This document shows, piece by piece, positions 1 to 9,211 of a stretch of 64,000 nucleotides of DNA. The DNA is taken from positions 1 through 64,000 of the forward strand of contig JAQBWV010000001.1 in assembly GCA_027624335.1 (NCBI GenBank). The letters run 5' to 3'. The notes beneath the pieces are model-generated. The model was given only the letters and a program-made list of their open reading frames with translations, did no database searches and had not been told where the DNA came from. Within the stretch, counting starts at the first letter, position 1. Every line of letters begins with the position of its first letter. The position numbers and the translations under genes are program-made. Source of the DNA: Planctomycetota bacterium. Lineage in GTDB: Bacteria; Planctomycetota; Planctomycetia; Planctomycetales; Planctomycetaceae.

Positions 1-956
1 TCTCGCAGGTGCCGAATCGCGACGTCGATACGATTCCACCGTGGATGGTCGACCGCATTTTTCGCAACCTGCTGGTCGATCTGACCGGGAATACGCATCG
101 GGCGGAGTTCTGCATCGACAAGCTGTACTCGCCCGATTCCTCAACCGGCAGACTGGGACTGGTAGAGCTGCGAGGCTTCGAAATGCCGCCTCACGCTCAG
201 ATGAGTCTCACACAACAGCTTCTCATTCGAGCCATTGTCGCCATGTTCTGGGAGCGATCGTGGAACGAGAAACTCGTCGAGTGGGGCACCACGCTGCATG
301 ACCGCTTCCTGCTCCCCTATTTCACGTGGACCGACTTTGGAGCAGTGATCGAGGATCTGAACCGGGCCGGGTTCAGCTTCTCGCACGACTGGTTTGCTTC
401 ACATCTGGAATTCCGGTTTCCGTTTGTCGGTGAAGTGTCGCGTCAGGACATTCGTCTTGAACTGCGAACGGCCATCGAACCCTGGAACGTGCTCGGCGAA
501 GAACCTGGCGGGGGCGGTACTGTTCGGTTTGTGGATGCCTCTGTCGAACGGTTGCAGGTGCTTGTTCAGGGGCTGAACGACCAGCGTCACATCGTCACAT
601 GCAACGGTCGCCGATTGCCGTTCAAGCCAACGGGAACTCAGGGCGAATTCATCGCCGGCGTGCGTTTTCGCGCGTGGCAGCCTCCGAACTGTCTACACCC
701 GACGATTCCCGTGCATTCCCCACTGGTGTTCGACATTCTGGATACGTGGAGCGAGCGTTCGATTGGCGGCTGCACCTATCACGTGTCGAATCCGTCTGGC
801 CGAAATTCAGCGAGTTTTCCAGTGAATTCGTACGAAGCCGAATCCCGCCGAGCCGCACGCTTCTTCGAGACAGGACACACACCGGGTACGATGCCGATCC
901 CATCTCTGGAACACAACCCGGCGTTTCCCATGACGCTGGATCTTCGGCGAGGTTGA
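1..956 (+). CDS. DUF2126 putative amidoligase, C-terminal part (5' cut by window edge)
   Basis: The frame is already open at base 3, so the GTG at 9 is probably internal and the N-terminal part lies outside the window. The visible ~318 residues match my recollection of the C-terminal region of DUF2126 proteins (COG4196, PF09899, described as a putative amidoligase), including the PPWMVDRIFRNLLVDLTGNTH stretch near the left edge, the EFRFPF and GGGGTVRFVD segments, and the terminal FPMTLDLRR. Full-length members often carry an N-terminal transglutaminase domain, which cannot be checked here. It converges on the transglutaminase/ATP-grasp genes at 983-4461, the same families that accompany DUF2126 elsewhere. 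The substrate is unknown; peptide-bond or amide ligation is a family-level prediction only. Confidence 0.85.
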   Translation, partial: SQVPNRDVDTIPPWMVDRIFRNLLVDLTGNTHRAEFCIDKLYSPDSSTGRLGLVELRGFEMPPHAQMSLTQQLLIRAIVAMFWERSWNEKLVEWGTTLHDRFLLPYFTWTDFGAVIEDLNRAGFSFSHDWFASHLEFRFPFVGEVSRQDIRLELRTAIEPWNVLGEEPGGGGTVRFVDASVERLQVLVQGLNDQRHIVTCNGRRLPFKPTGTQGEFIAGVRFRAWQPPNCLHPTIPVHSPLVFDILDTWSERSIGGCTYHVSNPSGRNSASFPVNSYEAESRRAARFFETGHTPGTMPIPSLEHNPAFPMTLDLRRG

Positions 957-982
957 GGCGAGCAGTCGATGACGGATCGAAG

Positions 983-1858
983 CTACTCAATCGGTTCAAC
1001 ATCGACGGACACGTTCAGCGTGTGCTGGCCTCCTCCGGTGAAGACTCCTCGGATGGGGGCGACGTCTGAGTAGTCGCGGCCCCAGGCAATGGGAATGTGG
1101 CCGGTGCCGCAGACCTTGTCGTTCGTCGGGTCGAGGTCGATCCAGCCCGCCTTACCGCACCAGACCGAGTACCAGGCGTGCGAAGCATCGGCTCCGACCA
1201 GCCGTGGCGTACCCTCCGGAGGGATGGTTCGCAGATAGCCACTAACGTAGCGAGCCGGCAGGCCGAGTGATCGCAGGCAGCTGATGGCTACATGTGCAAA
1301 GTCCTGGCACACGCCATGTTTCTCAACAAGTGCCTCATTCGGACGAGTCACGACGGTTGTCGCTCTGGGGTCGTACTTGAACTCTCGATGAATCTTCGAC
1401 ATCAGCGCGACCGCGCCGGAGAGAATGGGATGTCCGGTTCCAAAGCAGTCTACTGCATAGTCGCGAAATGATGCGTCGCTAAAGGCGAGCGATGAATCGA
1501 AAACAAACTCGGTCGCGTCAAACCAGCCGTCAAGTGTCTGGCTGCGGATGCCGTCGGCGACGTCTTCCCATTTCGGCGTCTGACTGAACTCAGGAATGAC
1601 CTGCGGCGAAACAGTGACTCGGCTCGTGGCCGTGAGCAGCAGCTTACGGTGGCTCTCATCCAGTGAGAACGACTGCACGATGTTGCCGAACCAGTCTTTT
1701 CGTCTCGAGACATTCGCCGGAACTGGCCGAATCAGAAGTCGGTGTGATTTGCAGTGCGTATAGGGCGTTTCGCGGGGAGTGAGTCGCAACTGGTTATGGC
1801 ACACTGGCACCGGGTCCGAATACTGATAAGCCGTCGAATGAACGATGCGGTACTTCAT
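983..1858 (-). CDS. Transglutaminase-like family protein (predicted cysteine peptidase/ligase)
   Basis: A 291-residue cytoplasmic protein with an N-terminal bacterial transglutaminase-like domain (PF08379; starts MKYRIVHSTAYQY, with the LRLTPRE segment) and a C-terminal transglutaminase core (PF01841). The likely catalytic triad is visible: Cys in HGVCQDFAHVAI, His in ADASHAWYSVW and Asp in GWIDLDPTND. I chose the ATG at 1858 because GAGGAAA lies 7 bases upstream; a TTG at 1879 in the same frame has no such site. It lies 59 bases downstream of the ATP-grasp/alpha-E gene, in the same direction, so the two probably form one transcript. Members of this family are thought to act as peptidases or amide-bond enzymes within the ATP-grasp/alpha-E/DUF2126 set; the true reaction is not known. 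Confidence 0.88.
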   Translation of the reverse strand: MKYRIVHSTAYQYSDPVPVCHNQLRLTPRETPYTHCKSHRLLIRPVPANVSRRKDWFGNIVQSFSLDESHRKLLLTATSRVTVSPQVIPEFSQTPKWEDVADGIRSQTLDGWFDATEFVFDSSLAFSDASFRDYAVDCFGTGHPILSGAVALMSKIHREFKYDPRATTVVTRPNEALVEKHGVCQDFAHVAISCLRSLGLPARYVSGYLRTIPPEGTPRLVGADASHAWYSVWCGKAGWIDLDPTNDKVCGTGHIPIAWGRDYSDVAPIRGVFTGGGQHTLNVSVDVEPIE

Positions 1859-1917
1859 CGCCGTTTCCTCAGTGTTCAAGGGGCTGCAGTCCTAACAATT
1901 CTTCACTCTGGAGTTAG

Positions 1918-4461
1918 TCAGATTGACTCTCGGTCAAACTGTCGAGGCAGTCCGGCATGTATCAGGTAACGCTGACTGATCGCGTTCGACAGTTTCGGAA
2001 TCTGATCAAGCAGACGCTGCATCAGCCGGTCGAGTGCCTGCCGTCGACTGTCATCCGCCTGAGCCAGTTCGCGAGGCTCGGCAAGACGCACGGCGTTGTG
2101 CAGCGACATGGCCAGTCGCTCATCCGGACCCAGCACCGCCTGCCCTGCCGACGGTAACCTGGAAACGTGATCCTGAATCCGGTTCAGCTGAAAGATCAGC
2201 GATCTGGGGTTCGTGTCATCGGTTGCCAGCAGGTCAATCACAGCCTCGGCCTGCAGCGTTGAGAGATACCGTCCGCGATAGGTCATGATGCTGTCACACG
2301 ATTCCAGCACGGCTTCCAGCACGAACGGTTCCGGATCAGCGACTTCGACCAGTGTTGACTGCAGAATCGTCGCCGTGTGCCAGACTCGCTCGATTCGACG
2401 ACCGAGTTCGAGAAACCGCCAGACCTGAGTTCGAGTCATGCCCTCACTCGACAGACCGCCGAACTGAGCGACTGCAGTGACGACTCGCTGTAGAAGTTGC
2501 AATAGAGCTGTTGAATCGAGTTTTCTTCGTTGCCCAGGCGATAGAGTCCAGTCCGTCTGCAACTGGTTCAGCGTGAGCCACGCATCGATGGAAAGTCGGT
2601 CGCGTACGGTGTTAACAAGTCGGGCGACACTGTCCATCGTCGATTTGAGACTGAGTGCATCCTGTGTATTAAAGACAAACCCAGGGACGCTTTCCTGCAG
2701 GTCCGGCAATCCGCTTTTCAGTCCATCGACTGCGAATCCCGGTTCGATTTGTCCTAATGCGGCGAGGGCTCGAACCAGAGCGGTGCGGACGACGTTCGAC
2801 TCGTCATTCGCGTCGTCAGTCACCTGTCGCAGTAGGACACGAAGACCGCGTGCCGCACCGTCGGCTCGTTCGATCATCCTTCCGAGCCAGAACAGGTTCT
2901 CAGCATCTCGACTCGGAAGATCGTTGCCGCTTCGTTTCAGGACGAGGGGCTCATCCGAGGAACGCAACAGTGACACAGGCTCTTCAGGACCGTCGCTTTC
3001 GATCCAGACGTCCTGAGCTCGTTCACCCGCCGCCATGGAGCGGTCCAGAGAAAGTCGATCCGGAGACGCACGTGCGAGTCCGCCAGGCAGTGTGAGAAAC
3101 GAGTCGCCATCCGCTGAGACAAAGAATCGGAAGGCAGAATGCCACGGCTCGATGGTTGAGCCAAGCCAGACAGGCACCGTTGAGCGAACGATCCTCTCCT
3201 GCGCGACGAACTCAGAAGGTCGCGCCTTCAGTTTCTCTACCAGTTCATTGCGAGCCGCTTGCGTCAACAACGCCGCTTCGATCGAAGGCGTGTCTTTGAT
3301 CTTATAGGCCGAACGGATAACGAGTTTGTCGAGATTCTCCAGCACGTACGTCAACGCGCGGGCTTGTCCGCACCACCACGTTGCTGCTGATGGCAGCCGC
3401 AAGTCTTCGCCCAGCAGCATTCGACACGCTGCTGGCAGAAACGGAACCAGCGCCGGGGTTTCGGCCAGACGGCTGCCCAGGGCATTCGCCACGACGACTT
3501 CATCGTTACGGACGACGTCGACCAGTCCGCTGACTCCTGTCAGTGAAGCTGAGTTCAGTTCAACGGGGTCACAATCGTCGTCGCTGACACGTCTGAAAAT
3601 CACTTCGACAGGCAGCAGTCCTCCCAGCGTCTTCAGCATGATTCGACCATTGCGAGTCGCCAGGTCACCCCCCTCAGCCAACGTGTATCCCAGATACCTC
3701 GCCAGGTACACGTCCTCGAAGTACGTCGGTGAATCGGCACCGCGCGAGAGGATTACAGTTCGAGGATTCTGTCGATGTCGCGGAGCATTCTCGCGCAGGG
3801 TCTCACGTAGCCGGACGAAAAACGGAGCGAGACGTCGTGGTCGAGCGGCTCGGAAGACTCCCGGCAGAACCCGTGACGTCACGATTCGGTTTTCGAGAAT
3901 GAAACCCAGCCCCGACGGTGCTCGCACTCTGTCACCGGTGACCCACCAGCGTCCGTCCGGGGAACGGGCAAGGTCGGCCGCATAGATGGTCAACCTTCGT
4001 CGGTTTGGCGGTTGCAGGTTGTGGTAGGCGCGTTGAAATCCAGGATGTCCCAGGATCAGTTCCGCCGGGATCACTTTTTCGCGAAGGAGCTTCTGGGGTC
4101 CGAACAGGTCGTCCAGAAGCTTCTCCAGCAGAGTGGCACGCTGGACGAGCGCCTGATCAAGGCGGTGAAAATCGTCACGTGAGAGCATGGCAGGAACGAT
4201 GTCGAGATTCCATGGCCTCGACGACTCGCCCGACTCATCAAACGTGTTGAAGGTGACGCCGTCGTCGCGCACCAGCTTCTCTGCCTGTCGAAAGCGACGA
4301 TCCAGCTCGCCAGCACCCAGACGGGTTAACTCCGCGAGCATCTTCTGGCCATGCTCGCGGCACTCTCCGCCCTCGCGGAACATCTCGTCATAGACGCCGG
4401 GGATCGGCCGATACCCACTAATCAGTCCTCGCGGTGTTGCGGGCTCAACAATTTCGGTCAT
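1918..4461 (-). CDS. Circularly permuted ATP-grasp / alpha-E (DUF403) fusion protein
   Basis: An 847-residue fusion. Residues ~1-485 resemble the circularly permuted ATP-grasp type 2 domain (PF14403, COG2308): it opens with GVYDEMF, then has the HPGFQRAYHNL, VTGDRVRAPSGLGF, DSPTYFEDVYLARYLG and ATWWCGQ segments. Residues ~515-840 resemble the all-helical alpha-E domain (PF04168, COG2307): LPSRDAENLFWLGRMIERAD, SIMTYRGRYLS and DDTNPRSLIFQL. In many bacteria these are two adjacent genes; here they are one chain. The start at 4461 has GGAAG 5 bases upstream. It is the first gene of a two-gene unit with the transglutaminase-like gene. ATP-grasp proteins ligate a carboxylate to an amine or thiol, so peptide or amide synthesis is likely, but the substrate is unknown. 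Confidence 0.9.
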   Translation of the reverse strand: MTEIVEPATPRGLISGYRPIPGVYDEMFREGGECREHGQKMLAELTRLGAGELDRRFRQAEKLVRDDGVTFNTFDESGESSRPWNLDIVPAMLSRDDFHRLDQALVQRATLLEKLLDDLFGPQKLLREKVIPAELILGHPGFQRAYHNLQPPNRRRLTIYAADLARSPDGRWWVTGDRVRAPSGLGFILENRIVTSRVLPGVFRAARPRRLAPFFVRLRETLRENAPRHRQNPRTVILSRGADSPTYFEDVYLARYLGYTLAEGGDLATRNGRIMLKTLGGLLPVEVIFRRVSDDDCDPVELNSASLTGVSGLVDVVRNDEVVVANALGSRLAETPALVPFLPAACRMLLGEDLRLPSAATWWCGQARALTYVLENLDKLVIRSAYKIKDTPSIEAALLTQAARNELVEKLKARPSEFVAQERIVRSTVPVWLGSTIEPWHSAFRFFVSADGDSFLTLPGGLARASPDRLSLDRSMAAGERAQDVWIESDGPEEPVSLLRSSDEPLVLKRSGNDLPSRDAENLFWLGRMIERADGAARGLRVLLRQVTDDANDESNVVRTALVRALAALGQIEPGFAVDGLKSGLPDLQESVPGFVFNTQDALSLKSTMDSVARLVNTVRDRLSIDAWLTLNQLQTDWTLSPGQRRKLDSTALLQLLQRVVTAVAQFGGLSSEGMTRTQVWRFLELGRRIERVWHTATILQSTLVEVADPEPFVLEAVLESCDSIMTYRGRYLSTLQAEAVIDLLATDDTNPRSLIFQLNRIQDHVSRLPSAGQAVLGPDERLAMSLHNAVRLAEPRELAQADDSRRQALDRLMQRLLDQIPKLSNAISQRYLIHAGLPRQFDRESI

Positions 4462-4843
4462 TCAACTTCCAGATCGCTTGTCGCTCTGCGGCAAAACGGT
4501 TTGTGGCGAGGTCACAGCTTTTCAGAACAAAACGAGCGGTGATGTTACCGTTGATCAAGCCAGGCTGTCGACTGGCAGATCACGGAGCGATTCTGGTGAG
4601 TGAAAACGGGCCAGCCGGAGCGTCCGTTCGAGTCCGGAAGGAACTCGTTGGTGATCGGTTGAAGTTGTCGGGAGCCTCAGTCACTTGCTCATGCGGCACC
4701 GAAATTTCAGATTCCGGACGGTTGCGAACGTTGCACGTGGGCAATACGTTCGCTACCCGGTATCTGCCTGAAAACGATTTCGTAGGCTGTGTCTCGACAT
4801 GCGTGTGATGATGAATATTGATCAGTTGCTTGGAGACGGAACA
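4462..4843. other. Gene-free stretch between divergent genes
   Basis: This 382-base region separates the minus-strand ATP-grasp operon from the plus-strand cytochrome-type gene and must hold promoters for both. I see no convincing -10/-35 pair, RNA gene or conserved short gene. The large downstream frame extends back to an ATG at 4799, but the signal peptide and ribosome binding site favour 4844. Confidence 0.4.
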
Positions 4844-7800
4844 ATGCTTTCTGTGAGATCTCGACGAATCATGCTCACGCTGTTCACTGTTCTTGCGGTT
4901 CAGTCTGTGACACTCGCCGAAAGCTGGACAGGAACTATTGGATGGAAGGACGGCGATGCCGTGTCGTTTGCTCAACCAATGGGCCTGGCGACGGGCGAGT
5001 CGGTTGAGATTTCCGCGCGAGTCGCGCGGCCGGGCAGGCTGCCTGATAACGGTCGCGTCCGCGTTTCGATTGTCGCCATTCGCTCAACCGGCAAAGCCAG
5101 TGCGGCGGGTACTGAGCGGGAAGTTGTGCTGAGCAAGGTGTTGCACGCGCTGGATGGGGATTTTTTCACGGTCTTCACGGCGAGGAATGCTGACGACTAT
5201 CGAGTTGAGCTGACTCCGGAATGCGGTGACGTCACGCTGTTCGAAGGCGATCGATGGCGCGAGACGGGCTTCGTGGATGAACAGCTCGCGGCGGCTCGAC
5301 AGGTTCCATGGAAGGACGGACAAACTGCTGCCGTTTCGGTGTCCGTGCGGAAGATCGCTGACACTGTCGCGCGGGATGGATCGCTGGTCATCGAGAGCGA
5401 GCCCAACAATTCTGCCGCCGACGCGCAGCAGATTCCGCTTCGAGCAACGGCAGACGATTACACGCTGCAGATCGTCGGAACGAGTGACGACATCGAATAC
5501 TTCGACAACGGGCAAGTCGGGACCGGAATCGGTGATGACTGGCTGCGTCTGGATTTCGACGGGCCGGAACCGCGTCTGCTGACAGCCTGCCTGACGATTC
5601 CCGACCAGCTTGTTGCTGCACGAGTCCGGTGTTACGCGCTGCCGAAAGACAAGGCAACGGTCAAGCCTGGAGAGACACTCGACGTCGGCGGCGAGTATGA
5701 AGACGGGAAGAACTCCAACGAGCGGGTTCATCAGCAGGCCGAGCAGCACCGCATCGCCATTAACCGGAATCTGCAGCCGGGCCACGTGTATTTTCTGCGG
5801 GTCGAGGCGAACACTCCGGGATACGGATTGGAACTCCGCATCGTCAAGCCAGCTCCGTTTGACGATCCTCGACAGGCCGTGCGGCACGCATTGTACGATC
5901 ATCTGGGCCAGGTAAGTTCATGGCTCAATAATCGACCGCGTGGTGCCAGCGTCGAACGACGACTTCGCGACACGGGCAATCTGCTCGGCACGCATTGCAT
6001 GAGCTGTCACACGCAGTCGGGCGTGTGGGGTCCGGCGATTCCGTTTGCTCAAGGTTACCGAACACCGAATATGCACCTTTTCCGCGACCTGACCAACATC
6101 TGCTATCAGTCTTTACGTCCGACGAACGAACTCATCGAAGCCGCGAACAATACCAGTCTGGCGCCGCTCGACATCGGCGATGGACCGGCGGGAACGCGAG
6201 TCGCCGGGCACAGTGTGGTTTCTCTGGAGCGGTTCATGCCGCCACGCAAACTGCACAGCATGCAGCATCTGCGAGCGTCCAATTTTATCCTGCAGACCGG
6301 CGATCCGGGCGGGATCAACGCTGCAGGGCCGGGGGCCAATGTCGGTAAGGGCGTCGTCTTTAACTATGCCGGCGAAATCGTCTTCGAGGCATGGAAAAGG
6401 ACCGGGAATCCACAGTTCTTCCGGGCGATGGAGGACAAGGCTCGCCGGACGCTGGACGTCGATCCGAAATACACCGACGACCTTGCACATCGAGTCGAAC
6501 AGCTGAGCCGTTATTTTCCAACTGACTACGTCGCTCAAGTCGAAAACGTGCTGAAGCTCGAAGCAGGGCAGGGCGATGCGAAGCCGAAAGTGCCGAGCAA
6601 CATCAAACCGGGTGGCAGTGTTGAAGACGCAACGATACTTCAGGAACGCATTACGAAGCAGGTGGCTGCAGACATTGCGCGGCTGAGGGCGGTCCAGAAT
6701 GAAGACGGCACCTGGGGATTCAACCCTGGCAAAGCCGACGGTGGTTCGTGGAAGCTGGAAGGCGACAACAAGCCGGAACCGTCACCGACGGCGCTCGCCC
6801 TGATTGCTTTCGAGGCTGCCGGACTCAAGCCGGATGATCCGACGGTGAAACAGGGAGTCAAAGGTTTGCTCGGGCTGCAGCATCCCAGTGGCTACTGGAA
6901 AGGGCAGTCGCAGACCGGCTTCGTTTCGACGAGTTACGCGCTGCACGCCCTGTCGCGACTCTTCCCCGTCGAACTGCCGAAACAGGGTGTGCGTGATTTT
7001 GCCGCGGCTACCGACGAAACGCTGCCGGAGACAATCGACCGAGTCCGCCGCGCGGCGATTGTCGACGAACCGGAACTGCTGCCGGTTCTGCTGAAGGCTG
7101 CTGAACATGCCAGTCCGCTCGTTCGATTCTGGGCGATGATGGGGCTGGGAGTGCGTCATGCGGATGCTGGCGTGAAGCCCCTTGTCGCGGCGCTCGGTGA
7201 CGTGGCGAAGCCGGTGCGGGAAGCTGCTCACTGGGGACTTCGTCAGACGCTGATCGATGATCGAGGCTGGAAAGAGGTGCTGGCGGCAACGAAATCGAGC
7301 GACGATTACGTACGCGAAGCGGTCGCACAGACACTGGTGATGCGAGTTGACGGCGTGCTGCCCGAAGTCTCGGTAGCGTGGGATGATCTGACGGCGGCCA
7401 TCACGCAGGGAATGAATTCTGATTCGCATCCGGCAGTTCGAGCCTGGTCGACGCGCGCCGCGTGGAACTGGTGGATTTGGAATCCACCGGTCCGGCAGGC
7501 AATCAACGCAGGTTGGATCGAGTTGCTGCAGCGGCCCGAGTCCAACTCGCTCGTCGAAAATGCGGTCCGATATCAGTCGCAGGCCTTGTTCATCGCGAAT
7601 GGCCACAAGGCAAACTCCAGTGGCTCGCACCAGTACCCGCAACTGGCCGAACTGTTTGGTCACCTTGAGAAAACTCTCAAGGACCGAGCGGCGAATGACC
7701 CGGTTGTCGCGCAGCGGCTGGCGCGACGTCTCATTGGTGTCGGTGCGACGTATTACAACAATTCAGGCGGCGACGGCGGCCCCGGTCAGATGGGCTATGT

Positions 7801-9172
7801 CACGAAGGGAGCGGCTGAACTCTTCGGTGCGGCGGCGATGAATTACTTTGCTGATGTGGAGCAGCGACCGAATTACCTCACAGACACCGGCCTACTGCGA
7901 GTTGGTCTGGAAGGAGCGGCGAATGTGACGTTCGACGATCTGCAGCAGAAACTAATCCAGTACTCGCTGGAAGGCCCGGAAGACTTGCGTCCGATTGCGG
8001 CGGCGAGTGTTTCTGACCCGCGATCTGCTCAGCTGGTCGCCGTCCCGGAGCGGATCGAACCTCTGATGCAGCAGGTTCACCGCGGCGCGAACGAGCCCGC
8101 TCGACGTCCGCAGTTATCAGAGCCGATCCTCAAGATGTTCGCGACGATCACGTGGGTCATCCCCGACAACCTCGAACAGCAACGGGAAGTGTTCAGCTAC
8201 CTGATGGTCAAGCCGGACAAGTTTCTATCGGATGCCGATTTGAAGAGTGTCGTCGACGCGGGCGAACGAGGCCGGCAGGAGCAAATTCAGGAATCGAACT
8301 GGTACCTCGCCCGCAAACTCGGCGACGCCATCGGAGCGAACCCCGACCTGCATCGTGACGCGATGATTGAGTATCTGGCGAGTGACTTCTCGCATCCCCA
8401 GATCGCTCGCTTCTGGCTGCCCAGCGTCGAGTGGTTGCTGACTCACAAGACCAGACTGCCGGATGTTGTTCCGGGAAAACTCCCCCCGATCGATCCGCTC
8501 GAAGAAGTCCGGACTCGAGCGGTGCAACTGTTCGTCGAGCAGCTGAAAGAAGCCGCTGATCCCGACACCAGAAAGACGGCGGTAACACTCGCTCAGCGAA
8601 CGGCTTTGCGACGGAATCCTGAAGTGCTGACGGCACTTGAAACGCTGCTCACATTTGAGAAGCGGGACGATGTCATTAACGCCGCGAAGAACGTTCTCTC
8701 GCAGAATCGTAATAACTTTGTGAAAGAGTTAACCGACGTCGTCAAAGCGGAGAAACCAGTGATCATCGACGTTGGCAGCGACGGACTGACGCAGGACTTC
8801 GTCGATGACTTTGCCTACTTCCGCGACTACGTGACTCCGGAAATGAACCGCGTTCTACGAGGCGATCAGAGAAGCTGTTTCGCATGTCACGGTGTTCCGG
8901 GTCGTGTTCCGCCGCTGGAACTGCACCGTCCGGATGACGCGGGATACCTGTCGGTCGCCAGGCTGCTGGAGAACTACCGCAAGCTGCAGAAGCGAGTGGA
9001 CCACAACGACGTCGAGAAGAGCTTTCTGTTACGAAAACCGCTCAACGTCCAGACCGGCCAGGAAGAAGGCCATCAGGGCGGACGACGCTACCAGCCCATG
9101 GATACCGGATATCTGATCCTGCGAAAATGGGTTCTGAATCAGGCAAAGAACCGTGCAAAACTCGGCGGCTGA
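4844..9172 (+). CDS. Giant secreted c-type cytochrome with prenyltransferase-like and HEAT-like repeats
   Basis: A 1442-residue exported protein. The ATG at 4844 follows GGAG by 8 bases and opens a signal peptide (basic start, then IMLTLFTVLAVQSVTLAES); an upstream ATG at 4799 in the same frame looks unused. Residues ~150-370 look like an all-beta segment. A first haem-binding CMSCH lies at residue ~385 and a second, CFACH, at ~1345 near the C terminus, so one putative haem site sits near the first quarter and one at the end. Residues ~620-700 contain motifs (DGTWGF, HPSGYW) like squalene/prenyltransferase repeats, and ~720-890 holds alanine-rich helical repeats resembling HEAT repeats. Secreted cytochrome/HEAT proteins of this size are typical of planctomycetes. 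An electron-transfer or structural role is inferred; no enzyme is identified. Confidence 0.85.
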   Translation: MLSVRSRRIMLTLFTVLAVQSVTLAESWTGTIGWKDGDAVSFAQPMGLATGESVEISARVARPGRLPDNGRVRVSIVAIRSTGKASAAGTEREVVLSKVLHALDGDFFTVFTARNADDYRVELTPECGDVTLFEGDRWRETGFVDEQLAAARQVPWKDGQTAAVSVSVRKIADTVARDGSLVIESEPNNSAADAQQIPLRATADDYTLQIVGTSDDIEYFDNGQVGTGIGDDWLRLDFDGPEPRLLTACLTIPDQLVAARVRCYALPKDKATVKPGETLDVGGEYEDGKNSNERVHQQAEQHRIAINRNLQPGHVYFLRVEANTPGYGLELRIVKPAPFDDPRQAVRHALYDHLGQVSSWLNNRPRGASVERRLRDTGNLLGTHCMSCHTQSGVWGPAIPFAQGYRTPNMHLFRDLTNICYQSLRPTNELIEAANNTSLAPLDIGDGPAGTRVAGHSVVSLERFMPPRKLHSMQHLRASNFILQTGDPGGINAAGPGANVGKGVVFNYAGEIVFEAWKRTGNPQFFRAMEDKARRTLDVDPKYTDDLAHRVEQLSRYFPTDYVAQVENVLKLEAGQGDAKPKVPSNIKPGGSVEDATILQERITKQVAADIARLRAVQNEDGTWGFNPGKADGGSWKLEGDNKPEPSPTALALIAFEAAGLKPDDPTVKQGVKGLLGLQHPSGYWKGQSQTGFVSTSYALHALSRLFPVELPKQGVRDFAAATDETLPETIDRVRRAAIVDEPELLPVLLKAAEHASPLVRFWAMMGLGVRHADAGVKPLVAALGDVAKPVREAAHWGLRQTLIDDRGWKEVLAATKSSDDYVREAVAQTLVMRVDGVLPEVSVAWDDLTAAITQGMNSDSHPAVRAWSTRAAWNWWIWNPPVRQAINAGWIELLQRPESNSLVENAVRYQSQALFIANGHKANSSGSHQYPQLAELFGHLEKTLKDRAANDPVVAQRLARRLIGVGATYYNNSGGDGGPGQMGYVTKGAAELFGAAAMNYFADVEQRPNYLTDTGLLRVGLEGAANVTFDDLQQKLIQYSLEGPEDLRPIAAASVSDPRSAQLVAVPERIEPLMQQVHRGANEPARRPQLSEPILKMFATITWVIPDNLEQQREVFSYLMVKPDKFLSDADLKSVVDAGERGRQEQIQESNWYLARKLGDAIGANPDLHRDAMIEYLASDFSHPQIARFWLPSVEWLLTHKTRLPDVVPGKLPPIDPLEEVRTRAVQLFVEQLKEAADPDTRKTAVTLAQRTALRRNPEVLTALETLLTFEKRDDVINAAKNVLSQNRNNFVKELTDVVKAEKPVIIDVGSDGLTQDFVDDFAYFRDYVTPEMNRVLRGDQRSCFACHGVPGRVPPLELHRPDDAGYLSVARLLENYRKLQKRVDHNDVEKSFLLRKPLNVQTGQEEGHQGGRRYQPMDTGYLILRKWVLNQAKNRAKLGG

Positions 9173-9211
9173 CCGGGGACGGTGACCCTCAATCGCGCCG
9201 CAGCACAAAGT

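Noticed and set aside
4610..4650. GTTCGAGTCC, resembling a tRNA T-loop
   Set aside because: The flanking bases do not form a proper T-stem and no acceptor or anticodon arm is present.
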